A DNA stretch of 64,000 bases from Rhizobacter sp. (GTDB lineage: Bacteria > Pseudomonadota > Gammaproteobacteria > Burkholderiales > Burkholderiaceae_C). Each line of letters begins with the position of its first letter. Positions within the stretch are counted from its first letter, which is position 1. Of the stretch, positions 27,715 through 39,003 are shown piece after piece. The notes under the pieces were generated by a model, which was given only the letters and a program-made list of their open reading frames with translations, ran no database searches and was not told the DNA's origin. The translations under genes and the position numbers were made by a program. Location of the stretch: the NCBI GenBank assembly GCA_025350965.1, contig JANXWV010000011.1, positions 1 to 64,000 of the forward strand, read 5' to 3'.

Positions 27715-29516
27715 TGACCACCCCCATGATTCTTCTGCTCGTTGCCTACGTGGCGGCGGTGCTGGTGCTGGCGGTGCCGATGGGCCGCTGGCTGGCCGCC
27801 GTGGGCGACGGGCGCCTGCGCAAGCTGCAGGGCTTCGACAACGCCGTGCTGCGCCTTTGCGGCGCCTCGCCGGAGCGCGAGCAGGGCTGGCGCGACTACG
27901 CCGTGGCACTGCTCGTGTTCAACGTGCTGGGCGTCATCGCCGTGTACGCGTTGCAGCGCCTCCAAGGGATGCTGCCGCTGAACCCGCAGGGCATGGCCGG
28001 CGTGTCGCCCGACTCGGCCTTCAACACCGCAGTGAGCTTCGTGACCAACACCAACTGGCAGGGCTACAGCGGCGAGTCGACGATGAGTTACCTGACCCAG
28101 ATGCTGGTGCTCGCAGTGCAGAACTTCTTCTCTGCGGCCACCGGCATGGCCGTGGCATTCGCCTTCATTCGCGGCTTCGCGAGGCACAGCGCAAAAACCC
28201 TCGGTAACTTCTGGGTCGACGTGACCCGCATCACCTTGTACGTGCTGCTGCCGCTGAGCCTGGTCTTCGGCCTGGTTCTCGCAAGCCAGGGCGTCGTGCA
28301 GAACTTCAAGCCCTACGCCGAAGTGACCTTGACCGACCCTGTCGCCTACACCGACGCCGGCCCGAACGGCGCCGACGGCAAGCCGACCCAGATCGCCAAG
28401 ACAGCCACGACGCAAACGCTGCCGATGGGCCCCATTGCCTCGCAAGAGGCGATCAAGATGATCGGCACCAACGGCGGCGGCTTTCTCAACGCGAACTCGG
28501 CGCACCCGTTCGAGAACCCCACGCCCTGGATGAACGTGCTGCAGATGTTGTCGATCTTCCTCATTCCCGCCGGCCTGTGCCTGGCCTTCGGGCAGATGGT
28601 GGGCGACAAACGGCAGGGCTGGGCGCTGCTGATCGCGATGACCGTGATCTTCGTCTGCGCGGTCGTGGCGATCATGTCGGCCGAGCAGGCCGGCAACCCG
28701 AAGATCGCGGCACTCGGGGTCGACCAGACCGTGAGCGCGCTTCAATCGGGCGGCAACATGGAGGGCAAGGAAACGCGCTTCGGCATTGCGGCCACGTCGC
28801 TCTTCGCGGCCATCACCACGGCGGCTTCGTGCGGCGCCGTGAACGGCATGCACGGCTCGTTCACGCCGCTCGGCGGCGCGGTTCCGATGCTGCTGATCCA
28901 ACTCGGGGAGGTCGTGTTCGGCGGCGTGGGCTCGGGCCTGTACGGCATGCTGGTGTTCGCGCTGCTCACGGTGTTCATCGCCGGGCTGATGATCGGCCGC
29001 ACGCCCGAATACCTGGGCAAGAAGATTGCACCGGCCGACATGAAGCTGGTGTCGCTCGCCATCCTCATCACGCCGTTGATCGTGCTCGCCGGCACCGCCG
29101 TCAGCGTGCTGACCGATGCCGGCAAGGCAGGCATGGCCAACCCAGGTGCGCAGGGCTTCTCGGAGGTGCTGTACGCCTTCTCGTCGGCTGCCAACAACAA
29201 CGGCAGCGCCTTTGCCGGGCTGTCGGCCAACACGCCCTTCTACAACGGCCTGCTCGGCGTGGCGATGTGGTTCGGCCGGTTCAGCGTGATCGTGCCGGTG
29301 CTGGCGTTGGCGGGTTCGCTGGCTGCGAAGAAGCGCGTGCAGCGCTGGAATCACGTTGGCGAAGGCGGTGCAGGTTCAAGTTCAGCAGCGATGCCCACGC
29401 ATGGCCCGCTCTTCGTCGTGCTGCTGATCTCGACCGTCATGCTGGTGGGCGCGCTCACCTACGTGCCGGCCATCGCGCTCGGCCCGGTTGTCGAACACCT
29501 GAACCTCTATAAGTGA
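27714..29516 (+). CDS. kdpA: K+-transporting ATPase subunit A
   Basis: A 600-residue channel-like subunit that selects and binds K+ in the high-affinity Kdp pump. The selectivity-filter regions are recognisable, for example [47 protein letters not shown] and [15 protein letters not shown]. About ten membrane helices are visible. The ATG at 27714 overlaps the kdpF stop. Confidence 0.96.
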   Translation: MTTPMILLLVAYVAAVLVLAVPMGRWLAAVGDGRLRKLQGFDNAVLRLCGASPEREQGWRDYAVALLVFNVLGVIAVYALQRLQGMLPLNPQGMAGVSPDSAFNTAVSFVTNTNWQGYSGESTMSYLTQMLVLAVQNFFSAATGMAVAFAFIRGFARHSAKTLGNFWVDVTRITLYVLLPLSLVFGLVLASQGVVQNFKPYAEVTLTDPVAYTDAGPNGADGKPTQIAKTATTQTLPMGPIASQEAIKMIGTNGGGFLNANSAHPFENPTPWMNVLQMLSIFLIPAGLCLAFGQMVGDKRQGWALLIAMTVIFVCAVVAIMSAEQAGNPKIAALGVDQTVSALQSGGNMEGKETRFGIAATSLFAAITTAASCGAVNGMHGSFTPLGGAVPMLLIQLGEVVFGGVGSGLYGMLVFALLTVFIAGLMIGRTPEYLGKKIAPADMKLVSLAILITPLIVLAGTAVSVLTDAGKAGMANPGAQGFSEVLYAFSSAANNNGSAFAGLSANTPFYNGLLGVAMWFGRFSVIVPVLALAGSLAAKKRVQRWNHVGEGGAGSSSAAMPTHGPLFVVLLISTVMLVGALTYVPAIALGPVVEHLNLYK

Positions 29517-29526
29517 GCCGCACAAA

Positions 29527-31638
29527 GTGAGTACTGCTGCCATGAACCGCTCAACACCATCGGCCGGCATGTTCGCGCCTGAACTGGTGAAACCCGCCTT
29601 GCGCGACTCGTTCGTCAAGCTCAACCCGAAGGCGCAACTGCGCAACCCGGTGATGTTCGTCGTCTACATCGGCGCGCTGCTCATCACGGGGCTGTGGGTG
29701 CAGGCGCTGGTCAGCCAGGGCGAAGCACCGGCCTGGTTCATCGGCGCGAACGCGCTGTGGCTCTGGTTCACGCTGCTGTTCGCGAACTTCGCCGAAGCGC
29801 TGGCCGAGGGCCGCAGCAAGGCCCAGGCAGCGAGCCTGCGCGGGCTGAAGAAGCGCGGAATCGCGAAGAAGCTGCAAGAGCCCAAGCACGGTTCATCGTG
29901 GATACCCGTCGAGACCGACGAATTGCGTATCGGCGCTGTCCTGCTGGTCGAGGCCGGCGACAACATGCCCTGCGACGGCGAGGTGATCGAAGGGGCCGCA
30001 TCGGTCGACGAGAGCGCCATCACCGGCGAATCGGCCCCGGTCATCCGTGAGGCAGGCGGCGACTTCTCGTCCGTCACCGGCGGCACGCGGGTGTTGTCGG
30101 ACTGGATCGTGGTGCGCTGCGCCGTGAACCCCGGCGACACCTTCCTCGACCGCATGATCGCGATGGTCGAAGGCGCGAAGCGCCGCAAGACACCGAACGA
30201 GGTGGCGTTGACCATTCTGCTCGTCGCGCTGACGCTGGTGTTCCTGATGGCCACCGTGACGCTGCTGCCGTATTCGCTGTACTCGGTCGATGCGACCAAG
30301 CTCGCGAATGCGGCCAGCACGCCCGTGAGCATCACCGTGCTCGTCGCGCTGCTCGTGTGCCTGATCCCGACGACCATCGGTGGCCTGCTGTCGGCGATCG
30401 GTGTGGCCGGAATGAGCCGCATGCTGGGCGCCAACGTGATCGCCACGTCCGGCCGTGCCGTCGAAGCCGCCGGCGACGTGGACGTGCTGCTGCTCGACAA
30501 GACCGGCACCATCACGCTCGGTAACCGCCAGGCGTCCGCTTTCATCCCGGCCCCGGGCGTCACCGAGCAGCAACTGGCCGACGCCGCGCAACTGGCTTCG
30601 CTGGCCGACGAAACGCCCGAAGGCCGCAGCATCGTGGTGCTGGCGAAGCAGAAGTTCAACCTGCGCGAGCGCGACCTGAAGGCCGCCGACGCGAGCTTCG
30701 TGCCCTTCACTGCGCAAACGCGAATGAGCGGCGTGAACTGGCAGGGCAAGCAGATCCGCAAGGGCTCGGCCGACGCCGTGCTGAAGCTGCTGCAGACGAT
30801 GGGTGCCAGCATTTCGGCCGACGTGACGCGCAGCGTCGAAGACGTGGCACGCCGTGGCAGCACGCCGCTGGTGGTGGCCGAGATCGACGGCCAGCGCGCC
30901 AACGTGCTGGGCGTGGTCGAGCTCAAGGACATCGTCAAGGGCGGCATCAAGGAACGCTTCGGCGAACTGCGCCGCATGGGCATCAAGACGGTGATGATCA
31001 CCGGCGACAACAAGCTCACGGCTGCGGCCATCGGCGCCGAAGCGGGGGTCGACGATGTGTTGGCCGAAGCCACGCCCGAGGCCAAGCTCGCCCTCATCCG
31101 CAAGTACCAGGCCGACGGCTACATGGTGGCGATGACCGGCGACGGCACCAACGACGCCCCCGCCCTGGCGCAGGCGGACGTGGCCGTCGCGATGAACAGC
31201 GGCACGCAGGCTGCGAAGGAGGCCGGCAACATGGTGGACCTCGACAGCAACCCGACCAAGCTGATCGAGGTGGTGGAGATCGGCAAGCAGATGCTGATGA
31301 CGCGCGGCTCGCTCACCACGTTCTCGATCGCGAACGACGTGGCCAAGTACTTCGCCATCATTCCGGCCGCGTTCGCCACCACCTACCCGCAGTTGAATGC
31401 GCTGAACGTGATGCACCTGGCGTCGCCGTCGTCGGCCATTCTGGCGGCGGTGATCTTCAACGCGCTGGTCATCGTGGCGCTCATTCCACTGGCTTTGAAG
31501 GGCGTGGCCTACCGCGCGCTCGGTGCGGCTGCGCTGCTGCGCCGCAACGCGTTGGTGTACGGCTTGGGCGGCCTGATCGTGCCGTTCATCGGCATCAAGA
31601 TCATCGACCTGCTGCTCGTCGTTCTGCACCTGACCTGA
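29527..31638 (+). CDS. kdpB: K+-transporting P-type ATPase subunit B
   Basis: A 703-residue P-type ATPase that drives K+ uptake. The phosphorylated Asp is in DKTGT at about residue 324; the TGES actuator loop, the KGS nucleotide pocket and the [21 protein letters not shown] hinge are present. The first codon is GTG at 29527; an ATG five codons later (29542, MNRSTPSAG) is an alternative. Confidence 0.96.
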   Translation: MSTAAMNRSTPSAGMFAPELVKPALRDSFVKLNPKAQLRNPVMFVVYIGALLITGLWVQALVSQGEAPAWFIGANALWLWFTLLFANFAEALAEGRSKAQAASLRGLKKRGIAKKLQEPKHGSSWIPVETDELRIGAVLLVEAGDNMPCDGEVIEGAASVDESAITGESAPVIREAGGDFSSVTGGTRVLSDWIVVRCAVNPGDTFLDRMIAMVEGAKRRKTPNEVALTILLVALTLVFLMATVTLLPYSLYSVDATKLANAASTPVSITVLVALLVCLIPTTIGGLLSAIGVAGMSRMLGANVIATSGRAVEAAGDVDVLLLDKTGTITLGNRQASAFIPAPGVTEQQLADAAQLASLADETPEGRSIVVLAKQKFNLRERDLKAADASFVPFTAQTRMSGVNWQGKQIRKGSADAVLKLLQTMGASISADVTRSVEDVARRGSTPLVVAEIDGQRANVLGVVELKDIVKGGIKERFGELRRMGIKTVMITGDNKLTAAAIGAEAGVDDVLAEATPEAKLALIRKYQADGYMVAMTGDGTNDAPALAQADVAVAMNSGTQAAKEAGNMVDLDSNPTKLIEVVEIGKQMLMTRGSLTTFSIANDVAKYFAIIPAAFATTYPQLNALNVMHLASPSSAILAAVIFNALVIVALIPLALKGVAYRALGAAALLRRNALVYGLGGLIVPFIGIKIIDLLLVVLHLT

Positions 31639-31667
31639 GCCGGTCAACCCCTCTTGCGAGTCTCATC

Positions 31668-32264
31668 ATGAACGCCATCACCTCTGCCCTGCGCCCTTCC
31701 CTGTCGGTCTTCGTGCTGCTTACCGCCGTCACAGGCGTGGCCTACCCACTCGTGGTGACCGGCGTGTCGCAAGTGGCCTTCCCGCACGCTGCGAACGGCT
31801 CGATCCTCACCGTGGGCGGCAAACCCGTCGGCTCCGCGCTGATCGGGCAGTCGTTCAGTTCGCCGCAGTACTTCTGGGGCCGGCCATCGGCCACATCGCC
31901 CATGGCCAACAACGGCGTGGCATCGAGCGGCTCGAACCTGGGGTCGAACAACCCGGCGCTGATCGACGCGGTGAAGGGCCGGGTCGACGCCCTTCGCGCC
32001 GCCGACCCGGGCAACACGCAACCCGTGCCGGTGGATCTGGTCACCGCCTCGGGCAGCGGGCTCGACCCGGAGATCAGCCTCGCCGCGGCGACGTACCAGG
32101 CACCACGCATCGCCAAGGCGCGCGGCGTGGGGGCGGGTGAAGTGCTCGCGCTGATCGACACCCAAGCCCTGCGCCCGTGGATCGGCGTGGTGGGCGAGCC
32201 CCGCGTGAACGTGCTGGCACTCAACCTCGCCCTCGACGGCAAGACTGTGCAACTGGCCCGATAG
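31668..32264 (+). CDS. kdpC: K+-transporting ATPase subunit C
   Basis: A 198-residue single-span periplasmic subunit that increases ATPase affinity. The N-terminal helix ([19 protein letters not shown]), [16 protein letters not shown], the [12 protein letters not shown] stretch and [15 protein letters not shown] are family hallmarks. It is 29 bases after kdpB. Confidence 0.95.
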   Translation: MNAITSALRPSLSVFVLLTAVTGVAYPLVVTGVSQVAFPHAANGSILTVGGKPVGSALIGQSFSSPQYFWGRPSATSPMANNGVASSGSNLGSNNPALIDAVKGRVDALRAADPGNTQPVPVDLVTASGSGLDPEISLAAATYQAPRIAKARGVGAGEVLALIDTQALRPWIGVVGEPRVNVLALNLALDGKTVQLAR

Positions 32265-32285
32265 GTTCGCCCGATAAACTGGGGC

Positions 32286-35006
32286 ATGACCGAGGACCAG
32301 CGCCCCGACCCCGACGCGCTGCTCGCACGCACGCAGGCCGAGGCGCAACGCGCAGCGCGCGGCAAGTTGAAGATCTTCTTCGGCGCATCGGCCGGCGTGG
32401 GCAAGACCTACGCCATGCTCAAGGCCGCGCAGCGCCTGCGCGAGCAGCACGTCGACGTGGTCGTCGGTGTGGTCGAAACCCACGGCCGCGCTGACACCGC
32501 CGAGCAACTGGCCGGGCTCGAACTGCTGGCGCAACGGCAGGTGCGCATCCAGGACCGCCTGCTTCCCGAGTTCGACCTCGACGCCGCGCTCGCCCGCCAA
32601 CCCGGCGTGCTGCTGGTGGACGAGCTCGCCCACAGCAATGCCGCCGGCTCGCGCCACCCGAAGCGCTGGCAAGACATCGAGGAACTGCTCGCCGCCGGCA
32701 TCGACGTGATCAGCACGGTCAACGTGCAGCACCTGGAGAGCCTGAACGACGTGGTCGGCGGCATCACCGGCATCCGAGTGTCGGAGACGGTACCGGACCA
32801 TGTGTTCGACGGCGCCGACGAAGTGGTGCTCGTCGACCTGCCGACCGACGACCTGCTGCGCCGCCTGAAAGACGGCAAGGTCTACCTGCCCGAACAGGCC
32901 GAGCGCGCGGTGCAGAACTTCTTCCGCAAGGGCAACCTGATGGCCCTGCGCGAGCTGGCGTTGCGCCGCACCGCCGACCGCGTGGACGAAGACGTTCGCA
33001 GCTACCGGCGCGAGCACATGGGCATCGAAAGCCAGCGCCGCTGGCAGCGCAGCGACGCCATGCTGGTGTGCATCGGCCCGGCACCGGGTGCCGACAAGAT
33101 GGTGCGCACCGCCAGCCGCCGCGCCGCCCGCAGCGACGCGCCGTGGCATGCGGTCTACGTGGAGACCGACGCACTGCAGCGGCTGCCCGAGGCCCAGCGC
33201 CGCCGCGTGCTGCGCACGCTCAAGCTGGCCGAAACGCTGGGCGCCGTCACGGCCACGTTGAGCGGCCAGCGAGCCGCTGCGGCCGTGGTGGCGTATGCCC
33301 GCGCGCGCCAGCTCGGCACGCTGGTGGCGGGCCGCTCTGCGCGCGCCGGCCGCTGGCGTTGGCCCGGCAGGCCACGCTTTGCCGAGCAGGTGGCGGTGCT
33401 CGCGCCTGAACTCGAGCTGGTGCTGTTCGCGCACGAGGGCGACGCCCCTGCGGGCAAGACCGGCCCCGTGCTCGAAGGCGACGGCCGTGCCACACGCCAG
33501 CCGTGGGCCGGCTACGGTTGGGCACTGGCGTCGAGCGCGCTCGTCACGGCCGTGGCCACGCCGCTGCTCGGTGTGTTCGACCTCGCCAACATCGTGATGC
33601 TGTTCCTGCTCGCGGTCACGCTCGTCGCAGCCCGGTTCGGCCGCCGCTCGGCGCTGGCGGCGGCGCTCCTCAACGTGCTGGCGTTCGACTTCTTCTTCGT
33701 GCCGCCGCGCTTCACCTTCGCTGTTCACGATGCGCAGTACCTGTTGACCTTCACGGTGATGATGGTCGTGGGTTTGGTGGTGGGCCAGCTCACCGCATCG
33801 CTGCGCTACCAGGCGCGCGTGGCACGCTTTCGCGAAGACCGAGCGCGCAGCCTGTTCGAAATGGCACGCGAACTCGGCAAGGCGCTCACCTTGGAGCAGG
33901 TGGCCGAGATCGGCGACCGCGCCATCGAGGCCGCGTTCCGCGCCAAGGCCTGCGTGCTGCTGGCCGACGCGCACGACCGGTTGCAGCTGGCCTCTGCCGG
34001 CGTCGGCGAAACACCCGCGTTCGACATCGGCCTGGCGCAGTGGGCGTTCGACAAGGCACAGGCCGCCGGCAGCGGCACCGACACCCTGCCCGCGAGCCCG
34101 CTCCTGTACGTGCCGCTGAATGCACCGATGCGCACGCGCGGCGTGGTGGCCATCGAGCCGGCGAACCTGCGGCTCTTGATGATCCCCGAGCAGCGGCAGT
34201 TGCTCGACACCTTCGCCGCGCTCGTCGCAATTGCGATCGAGCGCGTGCACTTCGTGACGGTGGCGCAGGAGACGCTGGTGTCGATGGAATCGGAGCGGCT
34301 GCGCAACTCGCTGCTCGCAGCGCTGTCACACGATCTGCGCACGCCGCTCACGGCGCTGGTCGGCACGTCGGAGACGCTGGCGCAGACGCTCACGCGTGAA
34401 GGCTCGCCGCACGCCGCCGAGGTGGTGCGCATCACCGAGCAGGCCCACCGCACCACGCAGCTCGTGAGCAACCTGCTCGACATGGCGCGGCTGCAGGCTG
34501 GCCCAGTGACGCTGCGGCGCGACTGGCAATCGCTCGAAGAACTGGCGGGCAGCGCGATCCGCTCGGTCGAATCTTCCCTCGTGAACCATCCAGTGCGCGT
34601 GGCCTTGCCCGACGACCTGCCGCTGCTGCATGCCGACGGCGTGCTGATCGAACGCGTGCTCGCCAACCTGTTCGAGAACGCCGCGAAGTACAGCCCCGCC
34701 GGCACGCCGATCATGCTGACGGCGCGCCACGAGGGCGCGCAGATCGTGGTCGAAGTCAGCGACGACGGGCCGGGGTTTGCGTCGGCCGACACCGAAGCGC
34801 TGTTCCGCAAGTTCAACCGTGGCGACAAGGAGTCGAGCACGCCAGGCGTCGGCCTCGGTCTGGCGATCTGTCGTGCGATCGTGCAGGCGCATGGTGGGCA
34901 GATCACCGCGCACGGCAAGCCCAGCCCGCAGCACGGCGCGGTACTGCGCTTCACGCTGCCGCATCGGGAGATGCCGGCAATTGAGTGCGGCAGCCCGACA
35001 CCATGA
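32286..35006 (+). CDS. kdpD: osmosensitive K+ channel histidine kinase KdpD
   Basis: A 906-residue sensor kinase. An N-terminal KdpD domain with Walker A-like GASAGVGKTYAML and a USP-like region (to about 390) is followed by a four-helix DUF4118 membrane domain (about 400-500), a GAF-type region and the kinase core. The phospho-His is in ALSHDLRTPLTAL at about residue 681; the ATP lid has GVGLGLAI. It senses K+ limitation and phosphorylates KdpE. It follows kdpC by 21 bases. Confidence 0.95.
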   Translation: MTEDQRPDPDALLARTQAEAQRAARGKLKIFFGASAGVGKTYAMLKAAQRLREQHVDVVVGVVETHGRADTAEQLAGLELLAQRQVRIQDRLLPEFDLDAALARQPGVLLVDELAHSNAAGSRHPKRWQDIEELLAAGIDVISTVNVQHLESLNDVVGGITGIRVSETVPDHVFDGADEVVLVDLPTDDLLRRLKDGKVYLPEQAERAVQNFFRKGNLMALRELALRRTADRVDEDVRSYRREHMGIESQRRWQRSDAMLVCIGPAPGADKMVRTASRRAARSDAPWHAVYVETDALQRLPEAQRRRVLRTLKLAETLGAVTATLSGQRAAAAVVAYARARQLGTLVAGRSARAGRWRWPGRPRFAEQVAVLAPELELVLFAHEGDAPAGKTGPVLEGDGRATRQPWAGYGWALASSALVTAVATPLLGVFDLANIVMLFLLAVTLVAARFGRRSALAAALLNVLAFDFFFVPPRFTFAVHDAQYLLTFTVMMVVGLVVGQLTASLRYQARVARFREDRARSLFEMARELGKALTLEQVAEIGDRAIEAAFRAKACVLLADAHDRLQLASAGVGETPAFDIGLAQWAFDKAQAAGSGTDTLPASPLLYVPLNAPMRTRGVVAIEPANLRLLMIPEQRQLLDTFAALVAIAIERVHFVTVAQETLVSMESERLRNSLLAALSHDLRTPLTALVGTSETLAQTLTREGSPHAAEVVRITEQAHRTTQLVSNLLDMARLQAGPVTLRRDWQSLEELAGSAIRSVESSLVNHPVRVALPDDLPLLHADGVLIERVLANLFENAAKYSPAGTPIMLTARHEGAQIVVEVSDDGPGFASADTEALFRKFNRGDKESSTPGVGLGLAICRAIVQAHGGQITAHGKPSPQHGAVLRFTLPHREMPAIECGSPTP

Positions 35007-35053
35007 TCCTGCGCAGCGCTCGTGCGCCGACCACTCGCACCTGAAGCCAGTCA

Positions 35054-35761
35054 ATGGACACCCCCGCCCGCATCCTGATCGTCGAAGACGACCCCGCCAT
35101 AGCGCGCTTCGTGCGACAGGCGCTGGAGGCCGAAGGGCACCAGGTGTTCGAGGCCAGCACCGTGCGGCGCGGCCTGATCGAAGCCGGGACGCGGCGGCCC
35201 GACCTGCTGGTGCTCGACCTCGGCCTGCCCGACGGCGACGGCGTCGACCTGCTGCGCGATCTGCGCGGCTGGAGCCAGGTGCCGGTGGTCGTGCTGTCGG
35301 CGCGCGCCGACGAGCGCGACAAGATCGACGCGCTCGATGCGGGGGCCGACGACTACCTCGTCAAGCCGTTCTCGGTCGGGGAGCTGATGGCGCGCGTGCG
35401 TGCCGCGCTGCGCCGGCGCGACAGCGCGGGGCTGGGTGCGTCCAGCAACGTCGTGTTCGGCGACTGCGAGCTCGACCTGGCCCGCCGCCAGGTGCGGCGC
35501 AGCGGCGCCCACGTTCACCTCACGCCGGTCGAATACAAACTCGCTGCGGCGCTGGTGGCGCGCGAGGGACAGGTGCTGACGCACCGGCAACTGCTGCGCG
35601 AGGTGTGGGGCCCAGGCAGCGTGGAGCACAGCCACTACCTGCGCATCTACATGGGGCACCTGCGCAAGAAGCTCGAAGCCGACCCGGCGCAACCGCAGCA
35701 CTTTCTCACCGAGACAGGCGTGGGCTACCGCTTCGTGGCGCAGCCGATGGGTGCGGGCTGA
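35054..35761 (+). CDS. kdpE: KDP operon response regulator KdpE
   Basis: A 235-residue OmpR/PhoB-type regulator. The receiver domain has acidic E11-D12-D13 and phosphoacceptor D55 (LVLDLGLPDG); the winged-helix C-terminus ends with IYMGHLRKKLEADPAQPQ and GVGYRF. It is the last gene of the kdp operon and converges on fdx. Confidence 0.95.
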   Translation: MDTPARILIVEDDPAIARFVRQALEAEGHQVFEASTVRRGLIEAGTRRPDLLVLDLGLPDGDGVDLLRDLRGWSQVPVVVLSARADERDKIDALDAGADDYLVKPFSVGELMARVRAALRRRDSAGLGASSNVVFGDCELDLARRQVRRSGAHVHLTPVEYKLAAALVAREGQVLTHRQLLREVWGPGSVEHSHYLRIYMGHLRKKLEADPAQPQHFLTETGVGYRFVAQPMGAG

Positions 35762-35804
35762 TGGGGCGCACCGAGCTGGCTGCGACGCCACCAACGAGGA
35801 GCGC

Positions 35805-36143
35805 TCAGTGCCCCTCTTTGGCGTGATTGATCGTGTACTTCGGGATCTCGATCGTCACGTCTTGCTGCGCCAATATGGCCTGGCACGACAGGCGCGAGTT
35901 GGGCTCCAGACCCCAGGCGCGGTCGAGCAGGTCTTCCTCGGTCTCATCGATCTCGCCGAGCGACGCCAAGCCCTCGCGCACGATCACGTGGCAGGTGGTG
36001 CAGGCGCAGCTCAGTTCACACGCGTGCTCGATGTTGATGTGGTTGTCGAGCAAGGCCTCGCAGACCGACGTGCCGGCGGGCGCCTGAATCTGGGTGCCTT
36101 CGGGGCAGTATTCGGCGTGGGGGAGGATGCGGATGGTGGGCAT
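35805..36143 (-). CDS. fdx: ISC-system 2Fe-2S ferredoxin
   Basis: A 112-residue adrenodoxin-type ferredoxin that supplies electrons for cluster assembly. The four ligands C42, C48, C51 and C87 are at the same numbers as in E. coli Fdx. It is the last gene of the isc operon; no iscX follows. Confidence 0.95.
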   Translation of the reverse strand: MPTIRILPHAEYCPEGTQIQAPAGTSVCEALLDNHINIEHACELSCACTTCHVIVREGLASLGEIDETEEDLLDRAWGLEPNSRLSCQAILAQQDVTIEIPKYTINHAKEGH

Positions 36144-36187
36144 GGGCGCGCAGTAAAAAATGAGGGTGTGACGTGGGCGTGGGGCAG

Positions 36188-38044
36188 TCAGACCTGATCG
36201 ATGCGCTTGCCCGCCAGCGCCTGCCGGATGCCGCGGTTCATGCGCTCGGCCGCGAACGCTTCGGTGCCCTTGGCCAGGGCCTCGACCGCCGCGTCAATGG
36301 CGTGGTGGTCGGTGCTCTCACGCGTGGCCTGCATGGCCCCGAGCAGTGCCTCGATCTCGGCGTGCTGCGCGCCGGTCAGCAGGTCGCCATCGGCCACCAG
36401 CGCTGAGTGGGTGGCCAGGAACATGCGCTCGGCCTCGACCCGCGATTCGCGCAAGCTGCGCTCGACCATGTCGGCCTCGGCGGTGCTGAAGCTTTCGCTC
36501 AGCATGCGGGCAATGTCTTCGTCGGTCAGGCCGTAGCTCGGCTTCACGGTGATGGTGGCCTCGACGCCCGAGGCTTCCTCGCGCGCGCTCACACTCAAGA
36601 GGCCGTCGGCATCGACCGTGAAGCTGACGCGCACGCGCGCCGCCCCGGCCACCATCGGTGGGATGCCGCGCAACTCGAAGCGCGCAAGCGAACGGCAGTC
36701 GGTGACGACCTCGCGTTCGCCTTGGACGACATGAATCGCAATCGCGGTCTGCCCGTCTTTGAAGGTGGTGAAGTCTTGCGCCCGCGCGGTGGGGATGGTG
36801 CTGTTGCGCGGGATGATGCGTTCCACCAGCCCGCCCATCGTTTCCAAGCCGAGCGAGAGCGCGATGACGTCGAGCAGCAGCAACTCGTCGGCGCCGGCGT
36901 TGCCGGCCAGCGCGTTGGCGTGGATGGCTGCGCCGAGTGCCACGACCTCGTCAGGGTTCAGATTCGTGAGCGGCACCTGGCCGAAGAACTCGGCCACTGC
37001 CGCATGAACGATGGGCATGCGGGTCGAGCCGCCCACCATCACCACGCCCTTCACGTCGGCCTTGTCTGTCTTGGCGTCGCGCAGCACCTTGCGCACCGCC
37101 GCGACGGTGGATTGAACAAGGCGCCGGGTCAGTGCCGTGAACTGCTCGCGCGTGACGCGCACCGACAGTTCACCGCCTTCCAGCGGGCACGCAACGGATG
37201 CGTGGTCGGTCGTTGACAACTTCTCCTTCGCGGCGCGCGCCGCCACCAGCACTGAACGCTTGTCTTGCGGCGTGGTCGCTTCCATGCCGGCCTGCAACAG
37301 CGCCCACTCGGCCAGCGCGGCGTCGAAGTCGTCACCGCCAAGTGCTGAATCACCGCCGGTGGCCACGACCTCGAACACGCCTTGCGACAGGCGCAGCAGC
37401 GAGATGTCGAAGGTGCCGCCACCCAGGTCGTACACCGCATACAAGCCTTCGGAGCCGTTCTCAAGGCCATACGCAATGGCAGCAGCCGTGGGCTCGCTGA
37501 TGAGGCGCAGCACGTTCAGGCCGGCGAGCCGGGCTGCGTCTTTCGTGGCCTGGCGCTGCGCGTCGTCGAAGTACGCGGGCACGGTGACGACGGCGCCGAA
37601 CACGTTGTCGTCGAAGGTGTCTTCGGCGCGAAAACGCAGCGTGGCCAGGATCTCGGCCGACACCTCGACCGGCGACTTCACGCCGTCGACCGTGTTGATC
37701 TGCACCATGCCCGGCGCGTCGATGAAGTCGTAAGGCAGCTTGGCGCGCCCGGCGATGTCAGCCAGGCCGCGGCCCATGAAGCGCTTGACCGACACGATGG
37801 TGTTGCGCGGGTCGGCAGCGGCCTCGGCGAGTGCTGCGACGCCGATCTGGCGCTTGCCCTCGGGCAGGTAGCGCACGGCAGAGGGCAGGATCACGCGGCC
37901 GGCATCGTCGGGCAGGCATTCGGCCACACCGTTGCGCACGGCGGCAACGAGCGAATGCGTGGTGCCGAGGTCGATGCCGACCGCAATGCGGCGTTGGTGC
38001 GGGTCGGGTGCGCCGCCGGGTTCGGAGATTTGCAGGAGTGCCAT
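36188..38044 (-). CDS. hscA: Fe-S assembly chaperone HscA (Hsp70 family)
   Basis: A 618-residue Hsp70 specialised for IscU. The ATPase domain has [27 protein letters not shown] and VGGSTRMP; the substrate-binding domain follows. The start [11 protein letters not shown] at 38042-38044 gives family length, discarding 21 upstream codons that overlap hscB. It acts with HscB on the LPPVK site of IscU. Confidence 0.95.
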   Translation of the reverse strand: MALLQISEPGGAPDPHQRRIAVGIDLGTTHSLVAAVRNGVAECLPDDAGRVILPSAVRYLPEGKRQIGVAALAEAAADPRNTIVSVKRFMGRGLADIAGRAKLPYDFIDAPGMVQINTVDGVKSPVEVSAEILATLRFRAEDTFDDNVFGAVVTVPAYFDDAQRQATKDAARLAGLNVLRLISEPTAAAIAYGLENGSEGLYAVYDLGGGTFDISLLRLSQGVFEVVATGGDSALGGDDFDAALAEWALLQAGMEATTPQDKRSVLVAARAAKEKLSTTDHASVACPLEGGELSVRVTREQFTALTRRLVQSTVAAVRKVLRDAKTDKADVKGVVMVGGSTRMPIVHAAVAEFFGQVPLTNLNPDEVVALGAAIHANALAGNAGADELLLLDVIALSLGLETMGGLVERIIPRNSTIPTARAQDFTTFKDGQTAIAIHVVQGEREVVTDCRSLARFELRGIPPMVAGAARVRVSFTVDADGLLSVSAREEASGVEATITVKPSYGLTDEDIARMLSESFSTAEADMVERSLRESRVEAERMFLATHSALVADGDLLTGAQHAEIEALLGAMQATRESTDHHAIDAAVEALAKGTEAFAAERMNRGIRQALAGKRIDQV

Positions 38045-38063
38045 GGCGCTTATTGTCTTCGGG

Positions 38064-38582
38064 CTAACGGCCCAGCGCTTCGAGGCGCTGATCGACGTCA
38101 TGGGCAAAGCGTTCGACGAACATCAGTGCCCTCACCTGCTGCGCCGCCGCAGCGTAGTCGTGCGCCTGATCGAGCGCGGCTTCGAGTTGCGCCAACGCGG
38201 CGCGCCGGTGCGCGGCCACGTCGTCGGCCAGCTGCTCGACGGCAGGCAACTCATGCGCCTCGTCGAGCGATTCGCGCCACGCCATCTGCTGCATCAGGAA
38301 GGCCTTCGGCATGGCGGTGTTGTTCTCGGCTTCGATGGCTGCACCGTTCAACTCGCAGAGGTACGCAGCCCGCTGCAGCGGGTCTTTGAGGCGCTGGTAG
38401 GCCTCGTTCACGCGCACGGCCCATTGCATGGCGATGCGCTGGGCAGCAGCGCCTTCGACGGCAAAGCGGTCGGGGTGAACTTCGGCCTGCAAGGCGCGCC
38501 AGCGCGCGTCGAGTGCGGCGCGGTCGAGCGCGTACTGGCGTGGGGTGCCGAAGAGTTCGAAGTCGTCGCTGTCGAGTTTCAT
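38064..38582 (-). CDS. hscB: Fe-S assembly co-chaperone HscB
   Basis: A 172-residue J-domain protein that delivers IscU to HscA. The HPD motif (EVHPDRF) is present in the J domain, followed by a three-helix C-terminal domain. The start [14 protein letters not shown] at 38580-38582 is preferred. It is separated from iscA by a strong hairpin. Confidence 0.94.
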   Translation of the reverse strand: MKLDSDDFELFGTPRQYALDRAALDARWRALQAEVHPDRFAVEGAAAQRIAMQWAVRVNEAYQRLKDPLQRAAYLCELNGAAIEAENNTAMPKAFLMQQMAWRESLDEAHELPAVEQLADDVAAHRRAALAQLEAALDQAHDYAAAAQQVRALMFVERFAHDVDQRLEALGR

Positions 38583-38622
38583 GGGTGACCTGAGCCAGCG
38601 AGTGCGCCCTGCGCAGGCGCAC

Positions 38623-38663
38623 GAAACAAAAGGGCGCGGCATGTGCCGCGCCCGTTTTTCTGT
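38623..38663. terminator. bidirectional terminator-like hairpin inside the isc operon
   Basis: A perfect 10-bp stem, GGGCGCGGCA with TGCCGCGCCC (38632-38641 and 38644-38653). It is followed on the minus strand by TTTTGTTTC and on the plus strand by GTTTTTCTGTTT. It lies 12 bases after the iscA stop and 50 bases before hscB, so it may lower read-through from iscRSUA into hscBA-fdx. Confidence 0.75.
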
Positions 38664-38675
38664 TTGGTGAAACCG

Positions 38676-38999
38676 CTAGACGCGGAACGACTCGCCGCAA
38701 CCGCAGCGATCTTTCTCGCGCGGGTTGTGGAACTTGAAGCCTTCGTTCAGCCCATCGCGCACGAAGTCGAGTTCCGTGCCGTCGATGTACGGAAGGCTCT
38801 TCGGGTCGACCAGCACCTTCACGCCATGCTCTTCGAACACCACGTCTTCAGGCGCCAGTTCATCGGCGTACTCAAGCTTGTAGGCCAGGCCGGAGCAGCC
38901 GGTGGTCTTGACGCCCAGGCGCACACCCACGCCCTTGCCGCGCTTGCCGATGTAGCGCGTCACGTGGCGCGCCGCGGCTTCGGTGAGAGTGACGGCCAT
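38676..38999 (-). CDS. iscA: iron-sulfur carrier IscA
   Basis: A 107-residue A-type carrier that passes clusters to apo-proteins. The three conserved cysteines C35 (TTGCSGLAY), C99 and C101 (CGCGESF) are present. The start [11 protein letters not shown] is at 38997-38999. It is 4 bases from iscU. Confidence 0.95.
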   Translation of the reverse strand: MAVTLTEAAARHVTRYIGKRGKGVGVRLGVKTTGCSGLAYKLEYADELAPEDVVFEEHGVKVLVDPKSLPYIDGTELDFVRDGLNEGFKFHNPREKDRCGCGESFRV

Positions 39000-39003
39000 G
39001 GGG

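Noticed and set aside
31644-34250. 868-codon open frame on the minus strand over kdpC and kdpD
   Set aside because: Its composition is the Arg/His/Gln-rich pattern of antisense to GC-rich coding sequence; kdpC and kdpD on the plus strand have full family motifs.
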